A DNA stretch of 64,000 nt from Polyodon spathula (lineage: Eukaryota; Chordata; Actinopteri; Acipenseriformes; Polyodontidae): contig NC_054559.1 of NCBI RefSeq assembly GCF_017654505.1, positions 9,555,781-9,619,780 of the forward strand, written 5' to 3'. The position numbers and the translations under genes are program-made. This document shows, piece by piece, positions 1-39,267 of the stretch; the first letter of the stretch is position 1, and every line of letters begins with the position of its first letter. The notes beneath the pieces were generated by a model that was not told the origin of the DNA, did not search any database, and was given only the letters and a program-made list of their open reading frames with translations.

Positions 1-245
1 CTGTATTGCACAAAAGCTCAGAGTACAGAGGTGGGTTTATCTGATGTGATCATATAAGAAAAAGAGCCTGGGGCTAGAAAATGCTTTGCTTTGTGGGAAA
101 AGCGGCACTACCTATCCATTCATCTGACTTGCAGGTAAAGTCTCTCCTGACACAATAGGATGAGCTAGTGTCTTTGTCCTTTTGGTAGGTCTTGCTTCAT
201 TTTTTCTAGCTACTTTACATGTATGCTTCAAGTTGAGGTTATGTG

Positions 246-694
246 CAGGGCCCAAAGTTGGCCAAAATCCTTGGGGGCATCTGGCTTCTAGATTTTAAAA
301 TTTGGTCACCAAATAAAAATTTAGTGGCCAAGTAAATACTCTTAGTTAAAATATTTCATTTTCCCCCATTGATTAAATCTACGCTCCTAGTGTTTTTTAT
401 TAACCAACATGTATTTAAAAATTACTTTAATAGACACTTCAAACGGAACCCAAAACACTGGATTTCAGTTTAGCATTTTATGGTTGCAGAAAATGATATT
501 ATAACTTACCGTGCTAAATCAGTCTGCCTGAAGAAACGTAAACACAGTACAGCACGCATTCACTTGTGTAATTGACCTTTTTCTGGTTTATTAAAGAAAA
601 TCTCAGTTCTTGTTGTACGCACCCTATGAATGCTATCTGTCAATGTGGTATGCGTATTCAATCTATTTAAATTTAGTATAGCAAAGAAAAAAAA

Positions 695-764
<70 letters not shown>

Positions 765-1382
765 TGTTTGCAATCAGCAGCAATAGCAACTACTCTATGG
801 TTTTAATGGTAAGTTGTAAAAAATAAAACAACTTGATATCAGTAGCTCATCACAGCAGACTTTGAAAAAACTTTATGAACACACTGAATTAACAGAACAA
901 AGCACGATTAGCAACAACACGTTGGCAGTACCAGATATTATCAATTATATTACTTTTGCTAATACATTTTATGATGTAATAGTAGTAAACACGGTTTCTG
1001 ATGGTTTTATCCTATAACGTAGTTAAAGAGAAACCGGTCACAAACCAGGACTATTTTTTTTTGTGTACAAGGTACTAGCTCCATGTAAATTAAGAATATT
1101 TTTCTTAGTACCTACATATTGAGTTGTTTATGGCGCCGTTGGGATACTGAACAACTGGCTTCCAAACCATGCATGGAATACTGAGGAAACATTTGTATTC
1201 ATTAACAAAACTAGTGCTTCATAAAATCAGGGAGGAAAAAAAACCACCAGCGAAACTAGGTTTTAATTCTTATCTGACTTGCCCACTCCCACATTCGCCA
1301 ATGGCGAATGCATATTAAAAAATGATCGCAGGAACTAATTTTGGTCGCTCCTGGCGACCCACAGCTCGCAAATTTGAGCCCT
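246..1382. mobile_element. possible hAT-like non-autonomous element
   Basis: The left end CAGGGCCCAAAGTTGGCC and the reverse complement of the right end, AGGGCTCAAATTTGCGAGC, resemble each other and the CAGGGCTC-type ends common in hAT elements. The flanks TTATGTG and TAACGTG could be a decayed 7-8 bp target duplication. No coding capacity seen. Confidence 0.33.
698..759. repeat. (TA)n microsatellite
   Basis: About 62 bases of uninterrupted AT alternation after an A-rich run. Confidence 0.95.
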
Positions 1383-2917
1383 AACGTGTCAATACATGTA
1401 AAAAATGGTAGTTGTCAGAACAGAATATTTGTGTTTCTGGTACTGTCAGAATTATTTCAGACAGGGACTACTACAATGTTTAAACAAACAAAACTGTCCG
1501 CAATCCATTATCGCATGTAGTAATTAGGGTTAATTAGATGGCATTTGGGTGTAGGTGCAGAAATACGGTCCAGCTGAGAGAATTCAAACCCTATACTTAA
1601 TTAAGGTTAGAGTTAGAGTTAGGGCAACAGCTCAAAGAGAATGTGTGCAAAAGCATGTAGTCTAGTACAGTTTTACATTGGCTCTGCACCTTTCTCCACC
1701 TGTGCCAGCTTTTGTTGTTATGTGTTTTTAATTTAAAAAAAAAATTAAGACACACCCTTGAATTAAAGGGTAAACAAAGGCTTTGGTTACAAAGAAAGAA
1801 GGATGGGATGGTACCTATTTAGTGTTTATTTTTACATCCTGTTGCATCATGATGCCACTATATTGTGTGCCATTGTGATCGTGTGACCTGAAGTTGTTGG
1901 GAACTCAATCGGCATCTATTGTTATTTTTTTCAATTTTAACTTGGACAACCCATAGAAACAAATTAATTAAACATGTCTGATTTCACAATCAAACCCAAA
2001 GTCAATGACCTTCAAGTAAGCTACTACACAAAACTAAAGAGAAAACATCATCAGCTACTCTTAAATATTGCTAAAGTTTTCAATATTAATAAAAATTCAG
2101 TTTTTTGTCAAGTTTCCGAGAAAGACCCTAATTTCTGCTATGAGTTTGTCAAGGATTTTGTGTTCCTTATGATCAGAACTAGAAGCCATCCTAATCGGCA
2201 GGAAAATATATAAAACATGGCAACAATTAAGTAGATATCTGCGGGGTGTTCTGCAGAGCATCTTGTGTGTTTAGTATTTGTATTAATAATGGATTATAAC
2301 AATGTAAATCAAGTGAACATAATCATATCAAACAATTTATGGGTTCAGTGCTTCCAATTTACTGTATCAAGCACTTTGTTAGTAAAATCTTTAGAAACTG
2401 TCAAACAAAAACATCACATCACAGGAGACTTCTTATTGGGCTACATTTTCAAAGCCTTAACTCCAGTCTTTAATTAACTCCTACTTTTTGAAGGCGACAA
2501 AACCTCTGTTAATTTAACAAAACTAGAACCGAACGACTGTTATATATTTCACGTCACTTCTGTTTATGATAATTATGATGATGATGAAGTAGCTCCAGAA
2601 TATGGTGAACCTGTGGAAGACTAAATTCCGCGGGAGTCTGAAAATTCTGTGATTTTTGGAGGAATTTCTTTATCTGCACTGCCTCTAATTATAACCTTGT
2701 CAATTAGTGTATGTCACAAGCTTTGAGTTGTGTTTGGGTGCTTAGGAATTCAATCCACACTTGTATTGCGTAGTCAGGAATGGGTTAGTAAACAAAACAT
2801 TCCTCCTGACCTGTTAAACTCGGTTTATGAACCAGTCCTGCACCTTTCTTTTGCATTTTTTCAAAAAGAAAAAAATGTAGGCCTAATGGTATAATTCATG
2901 TTTTATTTGTTTTCCAG

Positions 2918-3042
2918 AACTTGAGAGTGCGCAGTATTGGCGGGACAGAGTTTTACACTCGCTCGTCGTTGAAGATCCGAGGTTTAATGAGCCAGAAGTT
3001 CATGTTTGTCGATGGAGACCGGGCTGTGTCAGGCTCATACAG
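2918..3042 (+). CDS. FAM83G: FAM83G exon encoding the end of DUF1669
   Basis: Acceptor TTTTCCAG precedes AAC; donor is AG|GTAGCG. It encodes NLRVRSIGGTEFYTRS and then the FAM83 signature VDGDRAVSGSY, ending in phase 2. It is the first FAM83G exon visible; no upstream DUF1669 exon was found in 1-2917. Confidence 0.93.
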
Positions 3043-3371
3043 GTAGCGAATTCAGTCATATTGGTTTCATTGTGTTTTGGTATGCTTTGTCTGTGTTGCT
3101 GCAGTGTTAACAGCAGTAAGTTACTTAAAGACATCCATCTTTCCAAAACACAATAATTAATTTATCCTTTTTCTAAAGAGAAATACTAAACAAACATTTA
3201 GACAAAACTGTCTTCAGTGTTATAATACTGAAGATGACTTTTTTCTATTGACTGATTCTTCTGTTTTGATTATTGTTATTCCAATAATGACCCAAAATAA
3301 TAATAATAAAAAAACAACAACAACTCAGTTTTCAATTCGGCTCATTTAATCTTGTTTTATCTTTTGTTAAG

Positions 3372-4653
3372 CTTTACGTGGACTGCATCCAGAATGGACA
3401 GAAACCTCATCACGGTCCTTACAGGACAGGCTGTGGACACTTTCGATAAGCAGTTTCGAGATCTCTACTTGAACTCCAAAGAAGTTAACTTGAATACTGT
3501 TAAGCTGGTGGAAGAACCAGAGCCTGTACCTGTCCCACAGGCAGCCCCGCCACCTGTCCAATCCGCCGAAGTAGCACGAAAGATGATAAACCCCAAATAT
3601 ACCATTCTCATGGCTGGTAACCAGGAGACTGCCTCCAAAGCATCTTCCGGAAAGAACAGCGACAAAGCCAAAGCAGTTCCGGAACCGGTCGAGATCAAAC
3701 AGGAACCTCCATCAATCCACCCGGGACTTCTCTACCTTGAACGAGCCTACATGATTAATTATGTACCAACATGGCCAGAGCCAGATCCACCAAGCGATGT
3801 CATTGGCTTTATTAACATCAGAGACTCGAAGAAACCCAATCAGGCACACCTGATGAGGTCAGAGCTTTTTAAAACTTCACAAGCTATACGATTCAAAGAA
3901 CCTTTTAATCCAGCGCAACGCCCAGACACCCAGGATCAACCCGCTCCTCAGAAAACAGAAAAGGTAGCCAAGCATTCTACCAAGGTCCCGGAGCCTGGAA
4001 GCAATGCTAAAGTGAAAACGAATGACATCGTGAGTGCGCCAAAAACTGAACACAAGCCTTTAGCAAATGAACAACCAAAAGAGTCCTTGGACAAGCCGAC
4101 CCCACCGGTTCCTAAACCCAGAACTGTTCATTTAGTATTAAACAGTAGTTCCACTGCTTCAAATGAAAATCTAGATATTGCCGAGGTTTTTAAAAAACCT
4201 CACAATACAGCCAGACAAAAAACAGAAGAACAGAAGGAATCAGAAACAACTGAACTTGATCTGGCAGTCTGTACAGTGGACAGTATTGAAACTCATACAA
4301 TAGAGGAGGGGAAATTGGAAGAGAGCAGTGGTGATGACATTAACTCCAGTGAATTTGTCAACGACGGATCGAGTATTTCTTCAGCATCCGAGGAATGCTT
4401 TGAATACAATGACTCTGACAGTGGGCTCCAGGGAACCAAGCATGAGCATATCCTTAATGGTGTGAGTCATCATGACCCAGAGGCTACACACCGCATGGCT
4501 AGGTTCTCTCAGTCTCTGGTGGACTTACGGCCTGAGTCCCAAAAGAAGTTGGACGATAACCAGGAACGAACCAGCAAAGCATTAGAGGACATAAAGGGCT
4601 TGGAGAAAAGACAGAAACTCCCTGTAAATGATCGTCTGTATTACAGTAGGAAG
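3372..4653 (+). CDS. FAM83G: FAM83G large exon
   Basis: Acceptor TTGTTAAG|C; donor GGAAG|GTGAGA, after which the frame would stop a few codons on. It is 1282 bases, phase-compatible on both sides. It opens with the last beta-strand of DUF1669 (SFTWTASRMDRN) and the FDKQFRDLYLNS helix, then a long, low-complexity, probably disordered region rich in Pro, Glu, Ser and Lys with a SH3-ligand-like PPVPKPRT and an acidic serine block near 4310-4430. The disordered tail is typical of FAM83 proteins. Confidence 0.94.
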
Positions 4654-4789
4654 GTGAGATTTTAATCTTTATTTTTTTTTTTTTGTTAAAACAAGGTTAG
4701 GGTGGGGAAACGATAGTTTAGTTAAGAAAGGGTATTATTGCAATTGGTTCCAGAAAAAACCCCACTATTGCAGTATAAGAATATTTTAC

Positions 4790-18122
<13,333 letters not shown>

Positions 18123-18633
18123 GACTCCTTTCTCAGTGCCAGGCGCTCCATCTGATTATTATTGAGAGAAGTTACCTGGTCAGCAGGAAAGGTGGAGAAC
18201 TGGGGGCTGGGGACCTGCTGGAAATTGATCATTAAGCTCATTAGCTCAGTGAAGCACCAGTTTGCCCAGAACTCTTTCTCTCTTATTACAGCTTGTTTGT
18301 TCTCTTAACCGTTGCGAACATTGTTTAAATATGCTGTCACGCTGACCATTACTGACCACACAACTGCTGCTGCCACTGCTGGTAAAGAAGTTTAATAAGG
18401 AAGTTTAGAAGTAAAATTAAGCAAAGCAAAAAAAAAAAACAGTAAATCACTCACATGGGAATCACATCAATATGTTGTATAACAGAAGTAGATTCAATCA
18501 AAAAGTACTGTGCTTATGACCTGCCTTATTTCCGTTTTTGGTGCTAAAACAACAAACTTCCAGTCAAAGAACGACAACCCCCCCTCTCCCCAAACACACG
18601 GCAAAGTCGATGAAATTCTGCAATCCCTTAATT

Positions 18634-18657
18634 ATATATATTATATTTATATATATA

Positions 18658-18714
<57 letters not shown>
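18634..18714. repeat. (TA)n microsatellite
   Basis: Interrupted at first, then about 55 bases of pure TA. Confidence 0.9.
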
Positions 18715-18718
<4 letters not shown>

Positions 18719-19270
18719 CTTAAACTGCATTAACATACTAACTTTGAATATTTGTTTCTATAGAAACTTATATGAATTAGAACTTCTGAAAGGTCCTGTT
18801 AAACTGATAAGAAAATGTATATACAGCTTCATAATAGTGGGGGTACAAAACAGGCAGTTACAGTGTTTATTTATTAAGTGTTAATGAAGCATCTAAGGCC
18901 CTCTTCATGAATAATAGTGTGAATCAGTCCCTAAAGATATTGTAATACCTGGCAGGGATGTTAATATAGTCTCTGTGTTGTCTGCAGGTGTGTCCTTTTG
19001 AACCTAAAAAGTTGTTTTCCTGAAAAATAGGATACGTCGATTAGGCCCCTTTTCTCATTATCACTGTGAAATCGCACATAACCCTGTTAGTTATCATGTC
19101 ATCTCTGTTATACTATAACCATCACTTGGTTTCAAATATTTGAAGAACTTTAGTATTCATATTATTATACAATGAAGCACTTTTTAAAACTAATACTGCT
19201 TAGTTAACAATTTACGATGACTGAAAAAAAATTTAGAATCTTTCTAGAAGATCAATTTTGTCAAAGTGTC

Positions 19271-19330
19271 TTATATATATATATATATATCTATATATAT
19301 TATATATCTATATATATAAAGTATATATCT
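19271..19330. repeat. imperfect (TA)n microsatellite
   Basis: TA alternation with CTA and TTA interruptions. Confidence 0.8.
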
Positions 19331-20165
19331 TCATATATTTACCCAACGTGCATCACATTCTTGTTAAACAGTTTACCCACGATTGCACAATTGGACCTGC
19401 CAATTCAAAGGGACGGGTTCATATCCTGACAATATAAGTTGGCCGCCTTCAACGGTGAGGGTTGGCCAGGCGCTTTCCGTCGACCACCGCCTTACTGATA
19501 AAATGGGGACTATGGCCAGGTCGAGATATGTCACCGCCTTACTGATAAATGACAATACCAACTGTAGCTAATGAACCAAAAGCAGCAAATATCTACCTAT
19601 AAAGAGGATTCCCAGCCCTAATGACCTAACCTTAATGATACAATTACAGCACTAATACAGTATGTGACATGGAACTATGAAAGCACCTGTTCGTCTTAAT
19701 GCACAGTAGAACTACCAGGAACAAATTGTTATATAAAGACAAAAACAACTATACACATACATTGTATATCTCACACACATACTTACATATATGTATTAGA
19801 TATTACAAAAGAAAGTCTCATTTTATCTATTTAAAAAGTTAATAGTGTGTTCTGTAGTTTGTACTCCGTATACTTTTTTTTTTTATATGCATACATGTGA
19901 AGGATTTGTGGCACTTAATAAATGTGATCAATGGGCAGGCACAAAACACTTCATAAAGGTGTTCAACTTAACAGGCTATTTCAAGTACCCCCCAGAGCAG
20001 ATGGCATTGACTGTCATTGACGTCAAGATCTCAAGTAGTTGGAAAAAGGTGCTATTACCATTTATCTTAATGCTCTGCAAAAGCAAACACACATGCAATG
20101 TGTTTACTAGGTTCATTCTGTTTCTTTTGAAACCAGAAGGGCTGTTACCGAGGTTTCAGATGATC

Positions 20166-20168
<3 letters not shown>

Positions 20169-20204
<36 letters not shown>
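20169..20204 (+). repeat. poly-A tract
   Basis: About 35 consecutive A. No retroposed gene copy was recognised upstream. Confidence 0.85.
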
Positions 20205-20205
<1 letters not shown>

Positions 20206-21251
20206 ACCCAGTGCTCTGTACATGTCAAAGGTGATAAATATAATTCCAGTGCTTGCTGTCTACACCTACTGTTTAACAAATGACCACATTATGTCAATTT
20301 TGTGCCCGTTTAAAATGTACCCCATTATATATTCAAGTTTTTTTTTTTTTTTAATGAAAGACAAATGTAATAATATCAGAAAAAAATGTGGAAATATGTC
20401 TTTAGTATTGAAATGAGATGAATTCATACATATATCAGTGGGTGATGTGGAGTCCAACTGCCCAAGAGGTGAAGTGTGAATGGCATATAATGAGAAATGT
20501 CTGTATGATTTTGGACATATTTGACATTAACCTTGCGTTGTGAAGAGCGCAAGTCAAAACAAGAAATATTTTGATTAAAAAAAATGAAATGAAGAAAAAG
20601 GAAAAGATAAGAGTAACTTGTAGATTAACTCATTTCTACATTGAAAACACCAAAACATTTGCTATTAAATGTAAAGTTTCTTTACTGGGGGTCTGTTTTA
20701 AAAAAAAAAAACTGCAGAAGGAGGCGCTGCCAATTTTATTAAATTGTTTAATAAAAAAAATTATAATTCCAGCCTGATAAACAAGAAATCAAAACATATT
20801 ACCTTTTTCAATTTGCAGAAAATAAATACAAAAGCCTCCCTTGAATTAGCAATTACAAACTGCATTATTAATAAGCTTGTAAGTTTCTCCAGTTATCGCA
20901 CAACTTGTATCCAACAATACACAGAAGGCATGAGAAAGATTACAAGCCCAAAGCTCCAGTCTCAATTTTGAATATTGTTTAAATTAATTTAAAAAATAGG
21001 TTTATTCTATTTAGCAATTATATATCGAACATACTCCTAGTTCTTAATTCAAGAAGCACATAATGAGTGTGCAGTCCAAACTTTAAATGCAGCCTAGTAC
21101 TACAATACTAATACTACCAGTATAGCTTATTATCAAACAAATATTTGCTTTGTTTATCCTTTAATATCCATTTATTTCTTTTTAAATCATGCATTACAAC
21201 TAGTTATTTAACAATAACCAGTGAGTCGAAAGGCTTGTTTGAGACCACTTA

Positions 21252-22834
21252 CAGTGCCTATAGAAAGTCTACACCCCTTTCAAAATGTTCACCTTTTGTT
21301 GCCTTATAGCCAGGAATTAAAATGCATTAAAACATTTTTTTTTTCCGTTTATCTACACTACCTCACAACGTCCAAGTGAAAAAAAATACTGTACAAATTT
21401 GTAGAAAATTAATTAAAAATAAAAAATGAAATAGCTTGGTTGGATAAGTGTCCAACCTGCTTGTAATAGCAATCCTAAATTAGCTCAGGTGTAACCAATC
21501 ACCTTCAAAAATCACAAAGGTAAGTGACCTCCATCTGTGTTAAATGGTAGGGATTCACATGACTTCAGGATAAAGTCAGCAGTTCCTGTAGGTCCCCTCT
21601 GCTGGGTAGTGCATTTCAAAGCAAAGACTCAACCATGAGCACCAAGGCACTTTCAAAAGAACTCCGGGACAAAGTTGTTGAAAGGCACAGATCAGGGGAT
21701 AGGTATAAACAAATATCAAAGGCCTTGAATATTCCCTGGAGCACAGTCAAGAGACTTATTAAGAAGTGGAAGGTGTATGGCACACCAAGACCATGTCTAG
21801 ATCAGGCCGTCCCACCAAACTGGATGACCGAGCAATAAAGAGACTGATCAGAGAGGCTACCAAGAGGCTAATGGCAACTTTGCAAGAGCTACAGGCTTTT
21901 ATGGCCAAGACTGGTCAAAGTGTGCATGTGACAACAATATCCCAAGCACTTCACAAATCTGGCCTGTATGGTAGGGTGGAAAGAAGGAAGCCATTACTCA
22001 AGAAAGCCCACCTTGAATCCTGTTTGAAGTATGCAAAAAAAACACTCAGGCGATTCAGTAGCCATGTGGCAAAAACTGTGGTCTGACGAAACTAAAATGG
22101 AACGTTTTGGCCTAAACGCAAAGCGTTATGTTTGGTGCAAACCCAACACAGCACATCACCCAAAGAACACCATCCCTACTGTGAAGCATGGTGGTGGAAG
22201 CATCATTTTGTGGGGATGCTTCTCATCAGCAGGTATTGGGGCACTTGTCAGGATAGAAGGGAAAATGAATGGAGTACAGAGTGGTCCTTGAGGAAAACCT
22301 GCTGCCCTCTGCAAGAAAGTTGAAACTGGGACAGAAGTTCACCTTTCAGCATAACAACGACCCAAAGCACACAGCCAAAGCTACACTGGAGTGGCTAAGG
22401 AACAAAAAGGTAAATGTCCTTGAGTGGCCCAGTCAGAGCCCCAACCTAAATCCAATTGAAAATTTGTGGCATGGGGGATTGCTGTCCATCAACGCTCCCA
22501 AAGGAACTTGAACAGTTTTATAAAGAATGGTCAAATATTGCCAAATCTAGGTGTGCAAAGTTGGTAGAGCATATCCCAATAGACTCACAGCTGTAATTGC
22601 TGCCAAAGATGCTTCCACAGAGTACTAACTCAGGTGGGTGGAGACTTCTCGATTATGATCTTTCAGTTTTGTATTTTTAATATAATTCTCAATAAAAACT
22701 TTTTTCCCCCTTAATGTGGAGTATGGTATGTAGATAAGTGGAAGAAAATCCTCATTTAAATGCATGAAACTCAGGCACTGACACAATAAAATGTGAAAAA
22801 AGTTCAAGGGGGTGTAGACTTTCTACAGGCACTG
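21252..22834 (+). mobile_element. Tc1-like transposon 2, both TIRs and TA target intact
   Basis: Left end CAGTGCCTATAGAAAGTCTA and the reverse complement of the right end CAGTGCCTGTAGAAAGTCTA differ by one base; both are flanked by TA. Length 1583 bp. The transposase is read in four pieces (21635, 21766, 22031, 22269): paired HTH regions, [37 protein letters not shown]. At least three frameshifts break it, and the second catalytic Asp of the DDE triad is replaced by Asn (QHNNDPKH instead of QQDNDPKH). Inactive but well preserved. Confidence 0.93.
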
Positions 22835-23378
22835 TAAATAAATTTAAAAAATAAAATATTGAAAATACTCAAATTCTATATCAAGCTTTTGGCACCAGTT
22901 ACCTTGCCCTGATCCCAGCTTAGGAGGCATATAAACTACTTAACAGATTTCTGTAAGTATTCAAGTTGATTTCTCCCTGGTTTGCTCCAGGAATATAGGC
23001 TTTGATGCGTAAAAATAAGAAGTTATCATTTGTTATAGACCTGTCCTTGACACCCCTATACTCTTGTCTTTTAAATTTTTTAAATATATTACAACAACTC
23101 ATGCATTAATTTTTACTGCCCTGCTGCTTGACAACTGGAATGCTCAAAAAAAAATTAAGAGTCCTGCATTAGTGCAACACTCACAGTGCAACCTACCATA
23201 CATGTAATGCTTAACTTAAAAAAGTATTGAGTCTATATGCAATTTCTTTCTCTTTTTCCCCTAATCAATTATTTTTAACAAAATTGGCCCCTCTTAATTG
23301 AACTTAACATTCCTGTCATCTATACACAAACAAACACAAATAAGTCAATACACTTGAGTTTGGCTCAAAAGGAAGGTT

Positions 23379-35805
<12,427 letters not shown>

Positions 35806-36053
35806 CATCAAGAACCGCACCACAGCACGAACGCACAGAGAGTTTTGGAAAGCCTTCCTAAATTAATTACAATTTATAAAAAATTTTTTAAAAAAAACTA
35901 AATTATAAATAAATTTAAAAAAAAAAAACCTTACCGGTGTGTGATGTTTTGTTAAGCAGTTAACCAGCCTTACGTCTCATAACAGTATCTTGTACTCTCG
36001 TCTCAACCTGACCGTGTGTCGTGATTGACGCTTCCTTAGCCCAACCAAAAACA

Positions 36054-36077
36054 ATTTTTTTTTTTTTTTTTTTTTTT
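36054..36077 (+). repeat. poly-T tract
   Basis: About 24 T about 250 bases upstream of the PRPSAP2 start. Confidence 0.8.
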
Positions 36078-37114
36078 ACTGGTTTTTAAAGAACACCAAA
36101 TGAATAGAGTGGCAGGTTTGTGTACTGCGCTATAAGATACTTCGGAGCCAAAATGGAGAAAGTCGTGGGAAGGTGGGAAATGCGAAATGTTCAGTTCGCA
36201 GTTTCACAAACTTCTACAAACAAGATAAGCCTTTTTAACCAGCCAATAGAAGTTGAGAACGGGTTAGTGCATTAAGTTTGTTAGACTTGTACAAGAGTAA
36301 GTCGGGATAAAATGCAGCAAGGTGTAATTCAATTGTCACGTTTCTTAATCTTATTGCGGTGCAGACGTGTACTAAAGGCTGCTTTAACATTTGGGTGGTT
36401 TCAAATAGAATATTACAAGTCACCGTATGTGTCCAGAAATCAGACAGCGCTGAAAAACAACTTTAATATGTTACTTCCCCCCTCCCCTTCCCGCCGTCCC
36501 AAGTTACTGCATATATAGCTATCAATGTGTATTTACTCAAACGTGGTTATTTTCAATGGGTTTTTAATTATTTATGGATGGTTTGTCAGCTTAGCTATTC
36601 GTTGCTGTCTTTCTCGGTGGCCGGCTTAAGAATCTCTCCAGCGAACTAAATAAATACTGTATACTTATCCACGGTCTGTATAGCTTAATGACGATTCTGG
36701 GACAAGTTTACCTAGCAAATCACTCCTGTGTCAAGTGGAAATATTGTGTCTAGACTGCAGAACAGAAGCTACAACCCTGTAGCCATGCGTGCGCAGCGCC
36801 TAATTGCGTCACTCACGATCAGTTCACAAACATGGAAGTAAACAATAAAACAAATAATTACACGGATATTTTCAAACACACGGTTTTTTTTTATACTGTA
36901 TTATTCGCATTCACCCACACAGAAATATATTTCAGTTGGCTAATTTCGGCATAGGTGGAGATTAAGGGGCCAAGAAAATGATAAAGGCGCCCATTCATAA
37001 CAGATAATTCTGATCGAATCAATTTAAATCAGTTCAAAATTCGCCGCTCTGTTCGCTCTGCCTCATCTCCATGAACTAATTACAGCGTTTCACTATCAGA
37101 TTCCGAAAATGTCA

Positions 37115-37165
37115 CCAATATATATATATAGATAAGTATATAGTCTTATATATATATATATAATT
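37115..37165. repeat. interrupted (TA)n microsatellite
   Basis: Two TA blocks separated by GATAAGTATATAGTC-type sequence. Confidence 0.8.
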
Positions 37166-38084
37166 ATATTAATTTGTTTTGCTGTAGCTGTTTTAGAAAA
37201 GATTCTTAATAGCCTTTGGTGGTTTTGCCGCTGCTTTCCCTCATCATGTTGCCTATGCCTGCACTCCTTCTCCGGGTTCATCTCCTGCCCCACCTGCTCC
37301 TGGTCATGGTCCCGCCCTCTGCACAGCTGTATGATATCCTATTTGATGCATAATTTTGAGAAATGCATCACTACAATTCCTGCCGTGCTTTTCTAACCCC
37401 GTGAATTCGTCAAGGTTTGTATCATCGTTTCCCCCCTTGACCTGCATAGTTTTAATTGATTTAGTTATTTATTTTTTTAGCAAGGGCCAAGTAATTTCAG
37501 GTAAATATTCTAAAACTTTATTTATCCTTTGAAGAACAGAATCCCGAGGACTCTTCCATTAATGCGCCAGTCCAAGATCTTGCAATGTATTCCTTTAAGT
37601 TATGGCAAGCTACTTTGCTATTTAACAGAATTTGAGTTTGTTGATAAAGACTGGAAGGTCAGGTTGTTGAGCACAGATGTGTAGCAGTTTAAAACATTAT
37701 TTTAACAGACAAGGAAATTAAACAATGTCATTTTAAAGTGGGAAATTTTATTGGACATTTTATATACATTTCAAATAAATAAATAAGATTTAAAAAAACC
37801 CTCATTCAAAATATAAAGGCAGACATTTTTAAGATGGACTGTGTTCTGGTGCCATGAAAAATACTGTCCTAAGTTCACCCTGATTGGTTAGACTGTATAG
37901 TGATGTCACACCACCAGCCTATTTGCCACGACCCAAACCCTAACCCTAAACCTAAACCTATATTTCACAGGGACGCTATTTCACATGAAAATGGGACACC
38001 ATCCATTTAACAGAAGCCAGGGTGTTCCCCTTCACTATAGAAACCCTGCAAAACTCTCCGCTGTCCATTCCACATATACCGGGT

Positions 38085-39267
38085 CAAAATATTTGTAACC
38101 TGCTTAATTTTTTTGAGGATGCAACATCGACAATTGATAATTGCAAAGCATACGACATGGTTTATTTAGATTTCCAGAAAGCTTTTGACAAAGTCCAGCA
38201 TAAACGATTAATTCTCAAACTGAATGTAGTAAGGATTCAAGGAAATGCATGCACATGGATTAGGGAGTGGTTAACATGTAGAAAACAGAAAGTACTGATT
38301 AGAGGAGAAACCTCAAAATGGAATGAGATAACCAGTGGAATACCACAGGGATCAGTATTAGGTCCCCTGCTCTTCCTAATCTACATTAATGACTTGTAAA
38401 TTTGCAGACGACACAAAAATAGGATGAGTGGCAAACACCTTGCAGCAGCAAAGGTCATTCAAAATGATCTAGACAGCATTCAGAACTGGGCAGACAAATG
38501 GAAAATTAAATTTAATAGAGAAAAGTGTAAGGTACTGCACACAGGCAATACAAATATGCATTATAAATACCATGTGAGGGATACTGAAATTGAAGAAGGA
38601 ATCTATGAAAAAGATCTAGGAGTTTATGTTGACTTCATCTTGTCAATGTGGGAAAGCTATAAAAAAAGCCAACAAAATGCTTGGCTACATAGTGAAAAGT
38701 GTTGAATTCAAATCAAGGGAAGTAATGTTAAAACTTTATAGTGCATTAGTAAGACCTCATCTAGAATATCGTGTTCAATTCTGGGTACCTCACTTCAAAA
38801 TGGATTTTGCTGCTCTAAAAAGAGTGCAAAGAAGAGCGACCAAAATTATTCTGGGTTTAAAAGGCATGTCATTATGCAGACAAGCTAAAAGAATTGAATC
38901 TGTTCAGTCTTGAACAAAGAAGACTACGCAGCGATCTGATTCAAGCTTTCAAAATTCTAAAAGGCATTGACAACGTCGACCCAAGGGACTCTTTCGACCT
39001 GAATAAAGAAACAAAGACCAGGGGTCACAAATGGAAATTAGATAAAGGGACATTCAGAACAGAAAATAGGAGGCACTTTTTTGCACAGAAAATTGTTTGT
39101 TTGTCTGTCTGGAACCAACTCGCCGGTAATATTGTTGAAGCTGACACCCTGGGATTCTCCAAGAAGCTGCTTGATGAGGTTCTGGGAACAATCAGCAACT
39201 AACAACCAAACGAGGAAGATGGGCCAAATGGCCTCCTCTCATTTGTAAACTTTCTTATGTTCTTATT
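38085..39267 (+). mobile_element. LINE (non-LTR retrotransposon) 3' fragment
   Basis: Reverse-transcriptase motifs in order: VYLDFQKAFDKVQHKRLI, SGIPQGSVLGPLLFLIYIND, KFADDTKIG (the FADD active site), IQNWADKWKIKFNREKCKVL, LGYIVKSVEF, ALVRPHLEYRVQFW, LKRVQRRATKII, and a C-terminal SVWNQLAGNIVEAD. Frameshifts and a small deletion right after IYINDL break it. It ends with the tail TTCTTATGTTCTTATTG. 5'-truncated, as is usual for LINE insertions. The clade (CR1/L2/Rex-like) is not settled. Confidence 0.88.

Larger units (their letters stand above)
18123..23378. other. spacer between SLC5A10 start and PRPSAP2 3' end
   Basis: Contains the SLC5A10 promoter side (18.1-18.5 kb, no TATA box recognised), TA microsatellites, a poly-A run, a possible tRNA-like patch near 19410 and a full-length Tc1 copy. 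No further coding exon was recognised. Confidence 0.7.

Noticed and set aside
1974..2213. 79-codon open frame upstream of FAM83G
   Set aside because: No similarity to the missing DUF1669 exons and no splice signals in a compatible phase.
19378..19570. tRNA or tRNA-derived SINE
   Set aside because: GGGTTCATATCCTGAC resembles a B box but no paired cloverleaf or A box at the right spacing was found. The doubled CACCGCCTTACTGATAAA is curious but unexplained.
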